From Pseudomonas sp. GM50 (GTDB lineage: Bacteria > Pseudomonadota > Gammaproteobacteria > Pseudomonadales > Pseudomonadaceae), in the NCBI RefSeq assembly GCF_000282375.1, contig NZ_AKJK01000012.1, positions 1 through 64,000 of the forward strand: a stretch of DNA of 64,000 nucleotides, read 5' to 3'. This document shows positions 17,259 through 25,949 of this stretch, in pieces; within the stretch, counting starts at the first letter, position 1, and the number at the start of each line of letters is the position of its first letter. Below the pieces are notes generated by a model. It was not told where the DNA came from. It saw only the letters and a list, made by a program, of their open reading frames with translations, and did no database searches. A program made the position numbers and the translations under genes.

Positions 17259-17906
17259 ATGACCCGGCCCTTGGCAGATATGCGTCGCGACTACACCCGA
17301 GATGGCCTGACCGAGGCGCAAGCCCCGGCCGAGCCGTTCGCGCTATTCCATCAGTGGTTTGCCGATGCGGTGAAAACCGAGCAAGTACCGGTGGAGGCGA
17401 ATGCCATGACGCTGGCCACCGTCGATCAGGACGGTCGGCCGCATTGCCGCATCCTGCTGCTCAAGGGCCTGGACGAGCAGGGCTTCACCTTCTTCACCAA
17501 CTATGAAAGCGACAAGGGTCAGCAACTGGCAGCCAATCCATTTGCGGCCATGACGTTCTTCTGGCCAGCCCTGGAGCGCCAGGTGCGCATCGAAGGGCGA
17601 GTGGTGAAGGTCACGCCTGAAGAATCCGACGCCTACTATCAGGTTCGCCCTCTGGGCAGTCGTCTCGGAGCCTGGGCCTCGCCCCAGAGCCGGGTGATCG
17701 CCGATCGCGGTGAACTGGAAGCGTTGCTCAAGAACACCGAGCAACGTTTCAGCGACACCCAGCCTCACTGCCCCGAGCACTGGGGCGGCTATCGCTTGCT
17801 ACCCGAGCGCATCGAATTCTGGCAGGGCCGTCCGAGCCGTCTGCACGATCGCCTCAACTACCGCTTGCAAGGCACCGACTGGGTTCGTGAACGCCTGGCG
17901 CCGTAA
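17259..17906 (+). CDS. pdxH: Pyridoxamine 5'-phosphate oxidase
   Basis: A 215-residue FMN enzyme that oxidises pyridoxine or pyridoxamine 5'-phosphate to pyridoxal 5'-phosphate, the last step of vitamin B6 synthesis and salvage. The family segments [20 protein letters not shown] and [17 protein letters not shown] (FMN/phosphate binding), [12 protein letters not shown] and the C-terminal [12 protein letters not shown] with NYRL are all present; length is as usual. AAGGA lies 9 bases before the ATG. It probably belongs to the same transcript as the OmpA-type gene upstream. Confidence 0.97.
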   Translation: MTRPLADMRRDYTRDGLTEAQAPAEPFALFHQWFADAVKTEQVPVEANAMTLATVDQDGRPHCRILLLKGLDEQGFTFFTNYESDKGQQLAANPFAAMTFFWPALERQVRIEGRVVKVTPEESDAYYQVRPLGSRLGAWASPQSRVIADRGELEALLKNTEQRFSDTQPHCPEHWGGYRLLPERIEFWQGRPSRLHDRLNYRLQGTDWVRERLAP

Positions 17907-17911
17907 ACAGT

Positions 17912-18148
17912 CTACCGATCGGGATACCCTGCCGCAGCGGCCTCAAGCCACTGAGGCAGGTCTCGTCGCTTGATCTTCTGCGTTTGAGCGTTCGCCAGTT
18001 GCTGGAGCATGAAGGCTCTTTTCTGTTCGTCTTTACCCGCCAGTGACAACGCCAGATCGCGGTCCATCCAGCGTTTGATCCGCACGTACAGCCACCAATG
18101 GAAGTACAAGCCGGCGACGGTCGTGACAACAATGATGAAGTAATCCAT
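17912..18148 (-). CDS. Small conserved membrane protein
   Basis: A 78-residue protein with one N-terminal transmembrane helix (DYFIIVVTTVAGLYFHWWLY) followed by a basic cytoplasmic part (RIKRWMDRDLALSLAGKDEQ) and a predicted amphipathic helix. I do not recognise a named domain. AAGGA lies 5 bases before the ATG, and the gene is convergent with pdxH (5 bp apart). Its conserved appearance and ribosome site support it as real. Confidence 0.7.
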   Translation of the reverse strand: MDYFIIVVTTVAGLYFHWWLYVRIKRWMDRDLALSLAGKDEQKRAFMLQQLANAQTQKIKRRDLPQWLEAAAAGYPDR

Positions 18149-18314
18149 GAAAATCCTTGGGTCAGTGGCGCGGATTTTGTAATTTGGCGCTACTGTGTGC
18201 TGAGTTCGAAGTGCCTGTACTTGGCCTGAATGAAACCAATTTTATCCGGGCGACGCCGTGACAGGCGTCAAGCAGCGGAGTTTAATGGATACCTGTCCTA
18301 TGGAGTTTGATGCT

Positions 18315-18779
18315 ATGCGTAAGTCTGTTCTGCTGGTTGCTTCCTTTTCCACGATGGCGATGTTGCTCACTGGCTGCCAATCGAGCCTGACCGGTGACTC
18401 CTACTCCCGTGACGAAGCGCGTCGTGTGCAGACGATTCGCATGGGTACCATCGAAGCGCTGCGTCCAGTGAAAATCGAAGGCACCAAAACCCCGATCGGT
18501 AGCGCCGCGGGTGCAGTCGTGGGTGGTGTCGGCGGTAGCGCCATCGGTGGCGGTCGCGGCAGCATCGTCGCAGCGGTCATCGGCGCTGTTGCCGGCGGCC
18601 TGATGGGCTCGGCTGCCGAAGAAGGCCTGACCCGTACGCAAGGTGTTGAAATCACCGTGCGCGAAGACGATGGCAGCATGCGCGCCTACGTGCAGGAAGT
18701 TCAGCCAAACGAAGTGTTCCGCGTGGGCGAGCGAGTGCGGATTGCCACGGTTGATGGCACCAGCCGCGTTACGCACTAA
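18315..18779 (+). CDS. Glycine-zipper outer-membrane lipoprotein (SlyB-like)
   Basis: A 154-residue lipoprotein (lipobox LLTGC, Cys21) with a Rick17kDa/glycine-zipper 2TM region (GSAAGAVVGGVGGSAIGGGR, then VIGAVAGGLMGSAAEEGL) and a C-terminal beta domain (QGVEITVREDDGSMRAYVQE, FRVGERVRI). This is the layout of SlyB/Pcp proteins, which stabilise outer-membrane assemblies. The ATG at 18315 has GGAG 9 bases upstream; an upstream in-frame ATG lacks a signal peptide at its N-terminus. A terminator follows. Confidence 0.9.
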   Translation: MRKSVLLVASFSTMAMLLTGCQSSLTGDSYSRDEARRVQTIRMGTIEALRPVKIEGTKTPIGSAAGAVVGGVGGSAIGGGRGSIVAAVIGAVAGGLMGSAAEEGLTRTQGVEITVREDDGSMRAYVQEVQPNEVFRVGERVRIATVDGTSRVTH

Positions 18780-18799
18780 GCGGAGCGAAGGGTAAAAGA

Positions 18800-18836
18800 A
18801 ACCCCGATCAGGTCAGCTGGTCGGGGTTTTGTGTTT
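18800..18836 (+). terminator. Rho-independent terminator, probably bidirectional
   Basis: AACCCCGA pairs with TCGGGGTT, followed by TTGTGTTTTTT on the plus strand and T-rich sequence on the minus strand as well. It separates the glycine-zipper gene from the convergent bacteriocin module. Confidence 0.85.
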
Positions 18837-18837
18837 T

Positions 18838-19110
18838 TTAAGGGATTGTTCGCGCTACCGCACGGGTGCCGATGAAATATTCCAGTCCTTCGGGAAAGTC
18901 GACATCGAGCAATTGCTTTAATGCGAGAACCTGATTCTCGCTTAGCTCCAACTCACCGGGTTCCAGATCTGCCAATGGCTTTGACTCGATCAGTTGCGCG
19001 ACGGCTTCGTTGAGTTCCAAACCTTCGATATCCAGTTCAAATTGCAGGGAGTCATCTTGCTTCTCGTCTGGGTAGAAACCGGTTATGTTCAAGCGTCGCA
19101 TGCTAGCCAT
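18838..19110 (-). CDS. Small acidic immunity-like protein after the E3-type immunity gene
   Basis: A 90-residue acidic protein (MRRLNITGFYPDEKQDDSLQ, later ELELSENQVLALKQLL and GLEYFIGT). From memory it resembles small Pseudomonas proteins annotated as pyocin S6-family immunity; I cannot confirm this. The ATG at 19110 has AAGGA 8 bases upstream, the same sequence as before the toxin gene; a TTG in the preceding gene is less likely. It is the last gene of the toxin - immunity - this gene run and lies 26 bp after the E3-type immunity gene. It may protect against a second toxin type or help the first immunity protein. Confidence 0.7.
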   Translation of the reverse strand: MASMRRLNITGFYPDEKQDDSLQFELDIEGLELNEAVAQLIESKPLADLEPGELELSENQVLALKQLLDVDFPEGLEYFIGTRAVARTIP

Positions 19111-19136
19111 TTCGATTGTCCTTAATCGTGTGAAAC

Positions 19137-19391
19137 CTACCAATTGTCACGATAGATGAACGCTACCTGGTAGTCGTAAGAGGATAAATTAATGACATGA
19201 TGGAAGTGGGGCTGAAGAGTGCCAACCCAGTTGGAAGCAACGTCAAATCCACCGTTATTTATATTGTTTTCAATGGGCATTCCCAGTGCTTCAATAACGG
19301 AGCCATCATCGCCAAAATCTTTCGATAACTCTTCTCCTTGGCCTATTTCAGTTTTCTTGTCATACCACTCAAGTCTTATTTTCAGTCCCAT
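19137..19391 (-). CDS. Colicin E3/cloacin-type immunity protein
   Basis: An 84-residue protein that closely matches the E3/cloacin DF13 immunity family: MGLKIRLEWYDKKTE, SKDFGDDGSVIEALGMP, NNINNGGFDVASNWV, LQPHFHHVI and the C-terminal AFIYRDNW all align with the colicin E3 immunity protein as I recall it. These proteins bind the C-terminal ribonuclease domain of the cognate toxin and block its access to the ribosome. The ATG is 8 bp after the toxin stop. Its base composition is more A/T-rich than that of neighbouring core genes, as is common for bacteriocin immunity genes. Confidence 0.93.
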   Translation of the reverse strand: MGLKIRLEWYDKKTEIGQGEELSKDFGDDGSVIEALGMPIENNINNGGFDVASNWVGTLQPHFHHVINLSSYDYQVAFIYRDNW

Positions 19392-19398
19392 AAAGTCC

Positions 19399-20616
19399 TC
19401 ATAAGTATTTTTTAATGCTGCGTTTCTTCTTGGGTGGATCTAGCTGCTCACCCGTTTTATGGTCAAATGAACCTAGGTGGCTGCCATCACTTGAGCGATA
19501 CGCTTCAAGCTCACCGTGCAGAAAGTCCCACTCGTAGATTGTTCTACCCTTTGCATCCATCCAGCGATCCCGAAGACCTCCTTTGTACGGGGTTTTCTTT
19601 TTTACCCGTGTTAGGCCAGGAAATGCGGTGATGTCTTCGGTTTCGGGAGACGGATGGTAGGTATGACCGGCTTCGGCCGTACCTTTGCGGCGGACACTCA
19701 CCACAATATAAACCGGCAACACCCCCGAATCCGCCGGAAACACCAGAATGAAATCCTTGTACTCAGGCGGGTACACCGGATTCACGATGATGCTGTCAGC
19801 CGCCTTCGTCGGCGGGTAAACCCAGATGTGCGGCGCTTGCGGTGCGGCTTCCAGCGCGGGGATGCCGAGGATGTTTGAACCGTCCTCGGCCGGTGTCCAG
19901 ATCAGCTCAACGCCGTCTCCAAGATCAGCCACCTGCTGACTGCCGCGCAAGGCGAATTGCACGACATCGACCATCTCCCAGTCACGGTTTTTACCGGTGT
20001 AGAAACCGTATCCCTTGAGACTGCCGTCAGCCTGTTGCTCGACTCTGAGGCGCACGCGGGAGCGGGCCTGTTTGAGGGCGCGCAGTTGGTCCTCGGTGTA
20101 GAGCGAGCTGTCGCCAAGGCTGGATGGTATGACCAGGGCCACCAGGCCTGCCAAGGTAGCCGCAGCGGTGCTGGCGGCGACGGCGGGCAGAGCGGCGAAC
20201 GCTGAGCCGGCTAGCGCGAAGCTGCCGAAACCCGCCGGAATCGCAGTGCCACTGATTTTCTTGAGCGGGATGCCGCCGCTTTCATCGGCCTTGCGAGCAC
20301 CGAGCAGGATCAGTTCGCCGTAGTCTTTCAGACTGTCAGTCGGAACAACGCCAGAGGGATTCGTGTAGTCGATGATTGCATCGGGCAGTTTGCAGGACTT
20401 GGCGAATACGCAGCCCGCGCGGACAACATTGTCCTTTTTCGCAGCGACTTGAAGGCTGTCTTCGAAGGCCTGCTGCCGGGCGAGCATGGCGTCGTAGGCA
20501 TTTTGCCTGGCATCGCGCTCGGCCAGTTCAGTGGCCGTCATGAAGCGGTGGGTGACGTGATGCCCGTCGCCTGACGGCGGGTTTGGTACCCGGGGGATGT
20601 CCTTGTTGCCAGCCAC
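19399..20616 (-). CDS. S-type pyocin domain bacteriocin with colicin E3-like 16S rRNase domain
   Basis: A 405-residue toxin. Residues about 1-110 are a charged N-terminal part (with the AGCVFAKSCKLPDAIIDY segment), about 115-165 an Ala-rich hydrophobic stretch, about 175-315 a pyocin-S-type domain ending in DFILVFPADSGVLPVYIVV, and 317-405 a nuclease domain nearly identical in pattern to colicin E3 (GHTYHPSPETEDI, GRTIYEWDFLHGELEAYR, LGSFDHKTGEQL, RSIKKYL). The E3 catalytic residues Asp510, His513, Glu517 and Arg545 correspond to Asp364, His367, Glu371 and Arg399, so it should cut 16S rRNA in the decoding centre. There is no long receptor-binding region as in classical S pyocins. The start is GTG with GAAAGGA 6 bases upstream. 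Confidence 0.93.
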   Translation of the reverse strand: MAGNKDIPRVPNPPSGDGHHVTHRFMTATELAERDARQNAYDAMLARQQAFEDSLQVAAKKDNVVRAGCVFAKSCKLPDAIIDYTNPSGVVPTDSLKDYGELILLGARKADESGGIPLKKISGTAIPAGFGSFALAGSAFAALPAVAASTAAATLAGLVALVIPSSLGDSSLYTEDQLRALKQARSRVRLRVEQQADGSLKGYGFYTGKNRDWEMVDVVQFALRGSQQVADLGDGVELIWTPAEDGSNILGIPALEAAPQAPHIWVYPPTKAADSIIVNPVYPPEYKDFILVFPADSGVLPVYIVVSVRRKGTAEAGHTYHPSPETEDITAFPGLTRVKKKTPYKGGLRDRWMDAKGRTIYEWDFLHGELEAYRSSDGSHLGSFDHKTGEQLDPPKKKRSIKKYL

Positions 20617-20645
20617 TGATTGTCCTTTCGCTCGTCCATCGGCAA

Positions 20646-20660
20646 CCCCTGAAAGAGGGG
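20646..20660 (-). other. Small hairpin in the bacteriocin leader
   Basis: CCCCT and AGGGG pair around GAAAG, 30 bases before the toxin GTG start. It might affect translation. I found neither a PrtN P-box (ATTGnnGT) nor a CTG-N10-CAG LexA box in the 120 bases upstream of the toxin. Confidence 0.4.
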
Positions 20661-20737
20661 CTGCACGACGTTAACGAACGTGGCTAATCGTGGCTGTAGG
20701 ACGAATCCTGAATATCGCTAAGAGTGTTCTCTATCGC

Positions 20738-21925
20738 TCAGGAAGGCAGTGCGGTGTTCTTGCGACTCGCTGCCGCCGTCACCGCATAACCGATCAATGC
20801 CGCCAGAATCGAGCCGGTCAGAATCCCCATGCGATCCATCCCGGCGTATTCACTGGTGCCGGGCACGAAGGCCAGGGAGCCGACAAACAGGCTCATGGTG
20901 AAACCGATGCCGCAGAGGATTGCCACGCCCAATACCTGACCCCAGTTGGCGCCTTGGGGCAGGGCGGCGATGCCGATTTTTACCGCCAGCCAGGTCAGGC
21001 CGAACACGCCGACGGTCTTGCCCAGCAGCAGGCCAACGGCGATGCCCATCGGCACGTCGTGGGTGAAGCTTTCGGTGGTCACGCCGCTCAGTGACAGGCC
21101 GGCGTTGGCGAAGGCAAACAGCGGCAGGATGCCGTAGGCCACCCACGGATGCAGGGCATGTTCCAGAGTCAGCAGCGGCGAAGGTTCGGCGTTTTTCGTG
21201 CGCAGTGGAATGCAGAAGGCCAGGGTCACGCCGGCCAGTGTGGCGTGCACGCCGCTCTTGAGTACGCAGACCCAGAGGATCAGCCCGATGATCATGTACG
21301 GCCCGAGCTTGACCACGCCGAGTCGGTTCATCCCGATCAAGGCCGCGATGCAGGCTGCGGCCAATGCCAGGGACAAGGTCGACAGTGCGCCGGAATAGAA
21401 GATCGCAATGATGATGATCGCGCCCAGGTCGTCGATGATCGCCAGGGTCATGAGGAACAGTTTCAGCGACACCGGCACGCGTTTGCCCAACAGGGCCAGT
21501 ACGCCGAGGGCGAAGGCGATGTCGGTGGCGGTCGGAATGGCCCAGCCACTCAGGGCGGGCGGATTGTCGCGGTTGAGGAACCAGTAGATCAGCGCCGGCA
21601 CCACCATGCCGCCAATCGCCGCCGCGCCGGGCAGGACGATCTGCGAGGGTTTCGACAGTTGACCGTCGAGGACTTCGCGTTTCACTTCCAGGCCAATCAG
21701 CAGGAAGAACAGGGCCATCAAGCCGTCGTTGATCCACAACAGCAGCGGCTTGGCGATTTTCAGTGCGCCGATCTGAGCCACCACCGGGGTGTCCAGCAGC
21801 CCGCTATAGAGCCACGACAGCGATGAATTGTTGATGATCAGGGCGAGAGCGGCCGCGGCGATCAATAACAGACCGCTGGCAGCTTCCAACTGAAAGAAAC
21901 GCGTGAACGTGCTACGCAGAGGCAA
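20738..21925 (-). CDS. nhaA: Na+/H+ antiporter NhaA
   Basis: A 395-residue inner-membrane antiporter that exports Na+ in exchange for protons. Conserved parts are [20 protein letters not shown] near the N-terminus, [20 protein letters not shown], and the paired aspartates of the ion site in [16 protein letters not shown]. About 12 helices are predicted and length is typical. I chose the TTG at 21925 because GGAGAG precedes it and because family members start with [13 protein letters not shown]; the ATG-like reading 36 bases upstream adds a stretch without homology. It is monocistronic. Confidence 0.93.
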   Translation of the reverse strand: MPLRSTFTRFFQLEAASGLLLIAAAALALIINNSSLSWLYSGLLDTPVVAQIGALKIAKPLLLWINDGLMALFFLLIGLEVKREVLDGQLSKPSQIVLPGAAAIGGMVVPALIYWFLNRDNPPALSGWAIPTATDIAFALGVLALLGKRVPVSLKLFLMTLAIIDDLGAIIIIAIFYSGALSTLSLALAAACIAALIGMNRLGVVKLGPYMIIGLILWVCVLKSGVHATLAGVTLAFCIPLRTKNAEPSPLLTLEHALHPWVAYGILPLFAFANAGLSLSGVTTESFTHDVPMGIAVGLLLGKTVGVFGLTWLAVKIGIAALPQGANWGQVLGVAILCGIGFTMSLFVGSLAFVPGTSEYAGMDRMGILTGSILAALIGYAVTAAASRKNTALPS

Positions 21926-22175
21926 GGTCGCTCTCCATGATGAATTCAAAAGGTGGCACACCCTAACCCGTACCGTTAGTTGTTAAAACAAAAGTTATAT
22001 TCTTTTTTGTTATATGCCGTTACAACGTGGGCGGTCAGCAAAGGTCTGAGCCTAGCAGTTGCCGGACGTATTGGACCTCAGCTGTATCTGTGCATGATGT
22101 AGGTTCTTTCCTAAGCTTGTGGGCTGAGCCTTGCGACAAGGCCGACTCTTTGCCTGATTCAACGAGAAAACCATC

Positions 22176-23270
22176 ATGAGCGACAACCGACAGTGGGCCC
22201 GCGAAGCCATCCGCATCATCGAAGCTGACTTCCAGCGCAGCGCCGATACCCACCTGATCCCCTTGCCGCTGCCGGGGTTGCCGGGCATCGAGTTGTATTT
22301 CAAGGATGAGTCGAGCCATCCCACCGGTAGCCTGAAACATCGGCTGGCGCGCTCGTTGTTTCTCTACGCCCTGTGTAACGGCTGGCTCAAACCGGGTGCG
22401 CCGGTGATCGAAGCCTCCAGCGGTTCGACGGCGATTTCCGAGGCGTACTTCGCCCGGATGCTGGGGTTGCCGTTCATTGCAGTGATGCCCGCAAGCACGT
22501 CCAAGGAAAAGATCGCGCAGATCGCTTTCTACGGTGGCAAGAGCCATCTGGTGGACGATCCGACGCAGATCTACGCCGAGTCCGAACGCCTGGCTCGCGA
22601 ACACGACGGGCACTTCATCGACCAGTTCACCTACGCCGAGCGCGCCACCGACTGGCGGGCGAACAACAACATCGCCGAGTCGATCTTCCAGCAGATGCGC
22701 TTCGAGCAGCACCCCGAACCGAGCTGGCTGATTTCCAGCCCAGGCACCGGCGGCACCACCGCGACGCTCGGCCGTTATGTGCGCTATCGCCAGCACTGCA
22801 CCCGCGTGTTGTGCGCCGATGCCGAGCGTTCGGTGTTCTTCGATTATTACCAGACTGGCGACGCCAGCCTGCGCCTGGATTGCGGTTCGCGAATCGAGGG
22901 GATCGGTCGGCCACGGGTGGAAGCGTCGTTCCTGCCCAAGGTGATCGATGCGATGGTCAAGGTGCCGGACGCCTTGTCGCTGGCGGCCATGCATTATCTG
23001 GCGCAGCGTTTGGGTCGGCATGTAGGCGGATCAAGCGGCACCAACCTGATTGGCGCGCTGATGGCGGCGCTACAGATGAAAGCGGCGGGGGAGTCGGGGT
23101 CGATCGTGGCTATTTTGTGCGATGGCGGCGAGCGCTATGCCACCACCTATTACGATCAGGCTTGGCTCAAGGCCCAGGGGTATGAGTTGAGTGGTTTGAT
23201 GGATGCCGTGGCGGCGAGTGTCGAGCGTGGCGAGCCGTTGCCGGCCAGCGTGTTGCGCGCCAACATCTGA
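22176..23270 (+). CDS. PLP-dependent cysteine synthase family protein
   Basis: A 364-residue fold-type II pyridoxal-phosphate enzyme. The PLP lysine is in HPTGSLKHRLA (near residue 53), the glycine-rich phosphate cup is SSPGTGGTTATLGRY, and VIEASSGSTAISEAYFARML is the substrate loop. The C-terminal GRHVGGSSGTNLIGAL and ILCDGGERYATTYYD also fit cysteine synthase relatives. The GSSGT motif is kept. It could be an O-acetylserine sulfhydrylase-like or a cysteine desulfhydrase-type enzyme; the substrate cannot be fixed. It is divergent from nhaA across a 250-bp gap that holds an A/T-rich promoter-like stretch near 21965-22020. Confidence 0.85.
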   Translation: MSDNRQWAREAIRIIEADFQRSADTHLIPLPLPGLPGIELYFKDESSHPTGSLKHRLARSLFLYALCNGWLKPGAPVIEASSGSTAISEAYFARMLGLPFIAVMPASTSKEKIAQIAFYGGKSHLVDDPTQIYAESERLAREHDGHFIDQFTYAERATDWRANNNIAESIFQQMRFEQHPEPSWLISSPGTGGTTATLGRYVRYRQHCTRVLCADAERSVFFDYYQTGDASLRLDCGSRIEGIGRPRVEASFLPKVIDAMVKVPDALSLAAMHYLAQRLGRHVGGSSGTNLIGALMAALQMKAAGESGSIVAILCDGGERYATTYYDQAWLKAQGYELSGLMDAVAASVERGEPLPASVLRANI

Positions 23271-23288
23271 CACCAAACACCGCCCCCT

Positions 23289-23381
23289 GTAGGAGCGAGG
23301 CTTGCCCGCGAAGAACGATAATGCGGTCTTTCAGAAAGACCGCGTCAACTTCTTCGCGGGCAAGCCTCGCTCCTACAGGGG
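23289..23381. repeat. REP inverted pair (TTCGCGGGCAAGCCTCGCTCC family)
   Basis: CTGTAGGAGCGAGGCTTGCC CGCGAAGAA faces TTCTTCGCGGGCAAGCCTCG CTCCTACAG. The arms are almost perfect inverted copies and lie between convergent genes. Confidence 0.88.
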
Positions 23382-23395
23382 CGTGTGATCGTTCC

Positions 23396-25009
23396 TTAGG
23401 CCTCGAGGCCAAGGATGTCTCGGGCCACCGCTTCGGCAATCCGAATCCCGTCGACACCCGCCGACAGAATCCCGCCCGCATAACCCGCGCCTTCACCGGC
23501 CGGGAACAAGCCCTTCACGTTCAGGCTTTGCATCGACTCGTTACGGGTAATGCGCAGTGGCGATGAGGTGCGCGTCTCGATCCCGGTCAACACGGCGTCG
23601 TGCAGCGAGTAGCCACGAATCTGCTTCTCGAACGCCGGCAAGGCTTCGCGAATGGCTTCGATGGCGAACGCCGGCAAAGCCAGGGCCAAATCACCCAAGG
23701 CAACGCCCGGCTTGTAGGACGGCTCGACGCTGCCCAACTCAGTGGACGGCTTGCCTGCAATGAAGTCACCGACCAATTGCGCCGGCGCTTCGTAATTGCT
23801 GCCGCCCAACACAAAGGCGTGGGATTCCAGGCGTTCCTGCAACTCGATGCCGGCCAGCGGGCCACCTGGATAATCGACTTCCGGGGTGATCCCGACGACG
23901 ATCCCGGAGTTGGCGTTGCGCTCGTTACGCGAGTACTGGCTCATGCCGTTGGTGACCACGCGGTTCGGCTCGGAGGTCGCCGCCACCACGGTGCCGCCCG
24001 GGCACATGCAGAAGCTGTAGACCGAACGACCGTTGCTGGCGTGGTGCACCAGTTTGTAGTCGGCAGCGCCGAGTTTCGGGTGCCCGGCGTATTTGCCCAG
24101 GCGTGCGCGGTCGATCAGCGATTGCGGGTGTTCGATGCGGAAACCCACCGAAAACGGCTTGGCTTCCATATACACGCCACGACCGTGGAGCATGCGGAAG
24201 GTGTCCCGGGCGCTGTGGCCGAGGGCCAGGATCACGTGTTTGGAATGGATCTGCTCGCCGCCATTGAGCTCGACGCCGACCAGTTGGCCATCTTCGATCA
24301 AAACATCGGTGACGCGCTGCTGGAAGCGCACTTCGCCGCCCATGGCGCGAATCTGTTCACGCATGTTTTCCACTACACCGGTCAGACGGAACGTACCGAT
24401 GTGCGGTTTGCTGACGTAGAGGATTTCTTCCGGAGCGCCGGCCTTGACGAACTCGTGCAAGACTTTGCGACCGATGAATTTCGGGTCCTTGATCTGGCTG
24501 TAAAGCTTGCCGTCGGAGAACGTACCCGCGCCGCCTTCACCGAACTGCACGTTGGATTCGGGGTTGAGCACGCTTTTGCGCCACAGGCCCCAGGTGTCCT
24601 TGGTCCGCTGACGCACTTCGGTGCCACGTTCGAGGATGATCGGCTTGAAGCCCATTTGCGCCAGCAGCAGCCCGGCGAAGATCCCGCAGGGGCCGAACCC
24701 GACCACGATCGGGCGCTGGCTCAGGTCGGCCGGCGCCTGGCCAACCACTTTGTAGCTGACATCCGGCGCCACGTTGACGTTACGGTCATCGGCGAATGTG
24801 TGCAGCACCGCCGCCTCATCGCGAACGTTGAGGTCAATGGTGTAGATGAAGCACAGTTCGGAGGACTTTTTGCGCGCATCGTAGCTGCGCTTGAACAAGG
24901 TGAAATCGAGCAGGTCATCATTGGCGATGCCCAGACGCTGCACGATGGCAGGGCGCAGGTCTTCTTCGGGATGGTCGATCGGCAACTTGAGTTCGGTGAT
25001 TCGTAACAT
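23396..25009 (-). CDS. FAD-dependent NAD(P)-type oxidoreductase
   Basis: A 537-residue flavoprotein. An N-terminal domain of about 90 residues (RITELKLPIDHPEEDLRPAI, FTLFKRSYDARKKSSELCFI) precedes a dinucleotide-binding motif (VVGFGPCGIFAGLLLAQMGF) and an FAD-binding C-terminal part ending GAGYAGGILSAGVDGIRIAE. VILALGHSARDTF is the family signature for the group of uncharacterised FAD proteins found across proteobacteria. The ATG at 25009 was chosen because the conserved domain starts there; the upstream extension has no homology. Its role is unknown. Confidence 0.85.
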   Translation of the reverse strand: MLRITELKLPIDHPEEDLRPAIVQRLGIANDDLLDFTLFKRSYDARKKSSELCFIYTIDLNVRDEAAVLHTFADDRNVNVAPDVSYKVVGQAPADLSQRPIVVGFGPCGIFAGLLLAQMGFKPIILERGTEVRQRTKDTWGLWRKSVLNPESNVQFGEGGAGTFSDGKLYSQIKDPKFIGRKVLHEFVKAGAPEEILYVSKPHIGTFRLTGVVENMREQIRAMGGEVRFQQRVTDVLIEDGQLVGVELNGGEQIHSKHVILALGHSARDTFRMLHGRGVYMEAKPFSVGFRIEHPQSLIDRARLGKYAGHPKLGAADYKLVHHASNGRSVYSFCMCPGGTVVAATSEPNRVVTNGMSQYSRNERNANSGIVVGITPEVDYPGGPLAGIELQERLESHAFVLGGSNYEAPAQLVGDFIAGKPSTELGSVEPSYKPGVALGDLALALPAFAIEAIREALPAFEKQIRGYSLHDAVLTGIETRTSSPLRITRNESMQSLNVKGLFPAGEGAGYAGGILSAGVDGIRIAEAVARDILGLEA

Positions 25010-25104
25010 GACGGGATCCGGTTCGCGGGGCGCACAACTGCGCCAAGGCGTTTGAAGCCCGCGATTATAAGCCTCAAAGGATGATTCCCGTGAGGCAAAA
25101 ACGA

Positions 25105-25761
25105 TCAGTCGTCGCGCGATCCGCCAAAATACCCACAGCCGCGTTGCACCTGGCCGTCGATGCGTAGCTCGGCGCTCATGTGCTGCACGCTGCCGGTGCT
25201 GCTGTCGACGCAACGTTGCGGCGCGACCCAGAGCTCGATGCGCTGGTTATTGGCTTCGGTGCTGAGGTTGAAACGGCCATCGCCCAGTTGCTCTTCAACG
25301 TACGGCAGGGCCAGGGGCGGCTGGCCGGCGCGGTCGATGACCATGCCTTTGCCGCTGACTTTGACGTTCCATTCAGGGGCATGACCGGCGGCGCGCAGGA
25401 TCAGCTGCTTGAAATTGGGATCGTCACACGCCGTGCCCGAGCGTTCGACGCGGTACAACTGCTCCAGATCCAACTGGCCGCTGGTGGTGATCCGGCCGCG
25501 CACGTCAGCAAACAACTTGCCCTGATCATCGGCCAGGGTTGCGGCCTCTTGCAGGACGCTGGTGCCGCCGGTGTCGTTGACCACATAACTGCGCTGTTCA
25601 TTGCACGGTTGGAACAGCAACTTGCCGTCGGCCGCCGTCAACTGGCCCTGCAGGCGGGTCTGGCCCACATGGGAAGCACTTTCGCGCGGGCCATCAAGCA
25701 ACTGGCAGGCGGCGAACAGCGGAAGCAGGGCAACAAGCACCAAGGAACGGGCAACACGCAT
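25105..25761 (-). CDS. COG3650-like lipoprotein
   Basis: A 218-residue predicted lipoprotein (lipobox LFAAC, Cys19). It has a beta-rich body with GQTRLQGQLTAADGKLLFQP, two C-terminal HslJ-type strands (RIELWVAPQRCVDSSTG, AELRIDGQVQRGCGYFGG) and two paired cysteines. The family pattern is that of COG3650 periplasmic proteins of unknown role. The ATG at 25761 has AGGAG 8 bases upstream. Confidence 0.75.
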   Translation of the reverse strand: MRVARSLVLVALLPLFAACQLLDGPRESASHVGQTRLQGQLTAADGKLLFQPCNEQRSYVVNDTGGTSVLQEAATLADDQGKLFADVRGRITTSGQLDLEQLYRVERSGTACDDPNFKQLILRAAGHAPEWNVKVSGKGMVIDRAGQPPLALPYVEEQLGDGRFNLSTEANNQRIELWVAPQRCVDSSTGSVQHMSAELRIDGQVQRGCGYFGGSRDD

Positions 25762-25850
25762 CTTTGAGTCTCCTGACAAGTGTCGCCACGTTACTTAGCC
25801 TGACCGTTCATCACAACCCTGCAATGTCCTCGCGTTCCCAAAATCAAGAT

Positions 25851-25931
25851 CAAAAGATCGTAGCCTGCGGCAGCTCCTACAGGGCGTACGCGGTGCTTTT
25901 GTAGGCGCTGGCGAAGCCTGCGATCTTTTGA
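25851..25931. repeat. REP-like palindrome (AAAGATCGCAGCCTGCGGC family)
   Basis: CAAAAGATCGTAGCCTGCGG and CGAAGCCTGCGATCTTTTG form the outer arms, with CTCCTACAGGGCG near the centre. It lies between two genes on the minus strand and is a diverged copy of the palindrome at 5212. Confidence 0.75.
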
Positions 25932-25949
25932 TTCCGGGGCGTGTTGGGT

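Noticed and set aside
20617..20737. Search for a P-box or LexA box before the bacteriocin
   Set aside because: No ATTGnnGT or CTG-N10-CAG match was found; only a small hairpin is visible.
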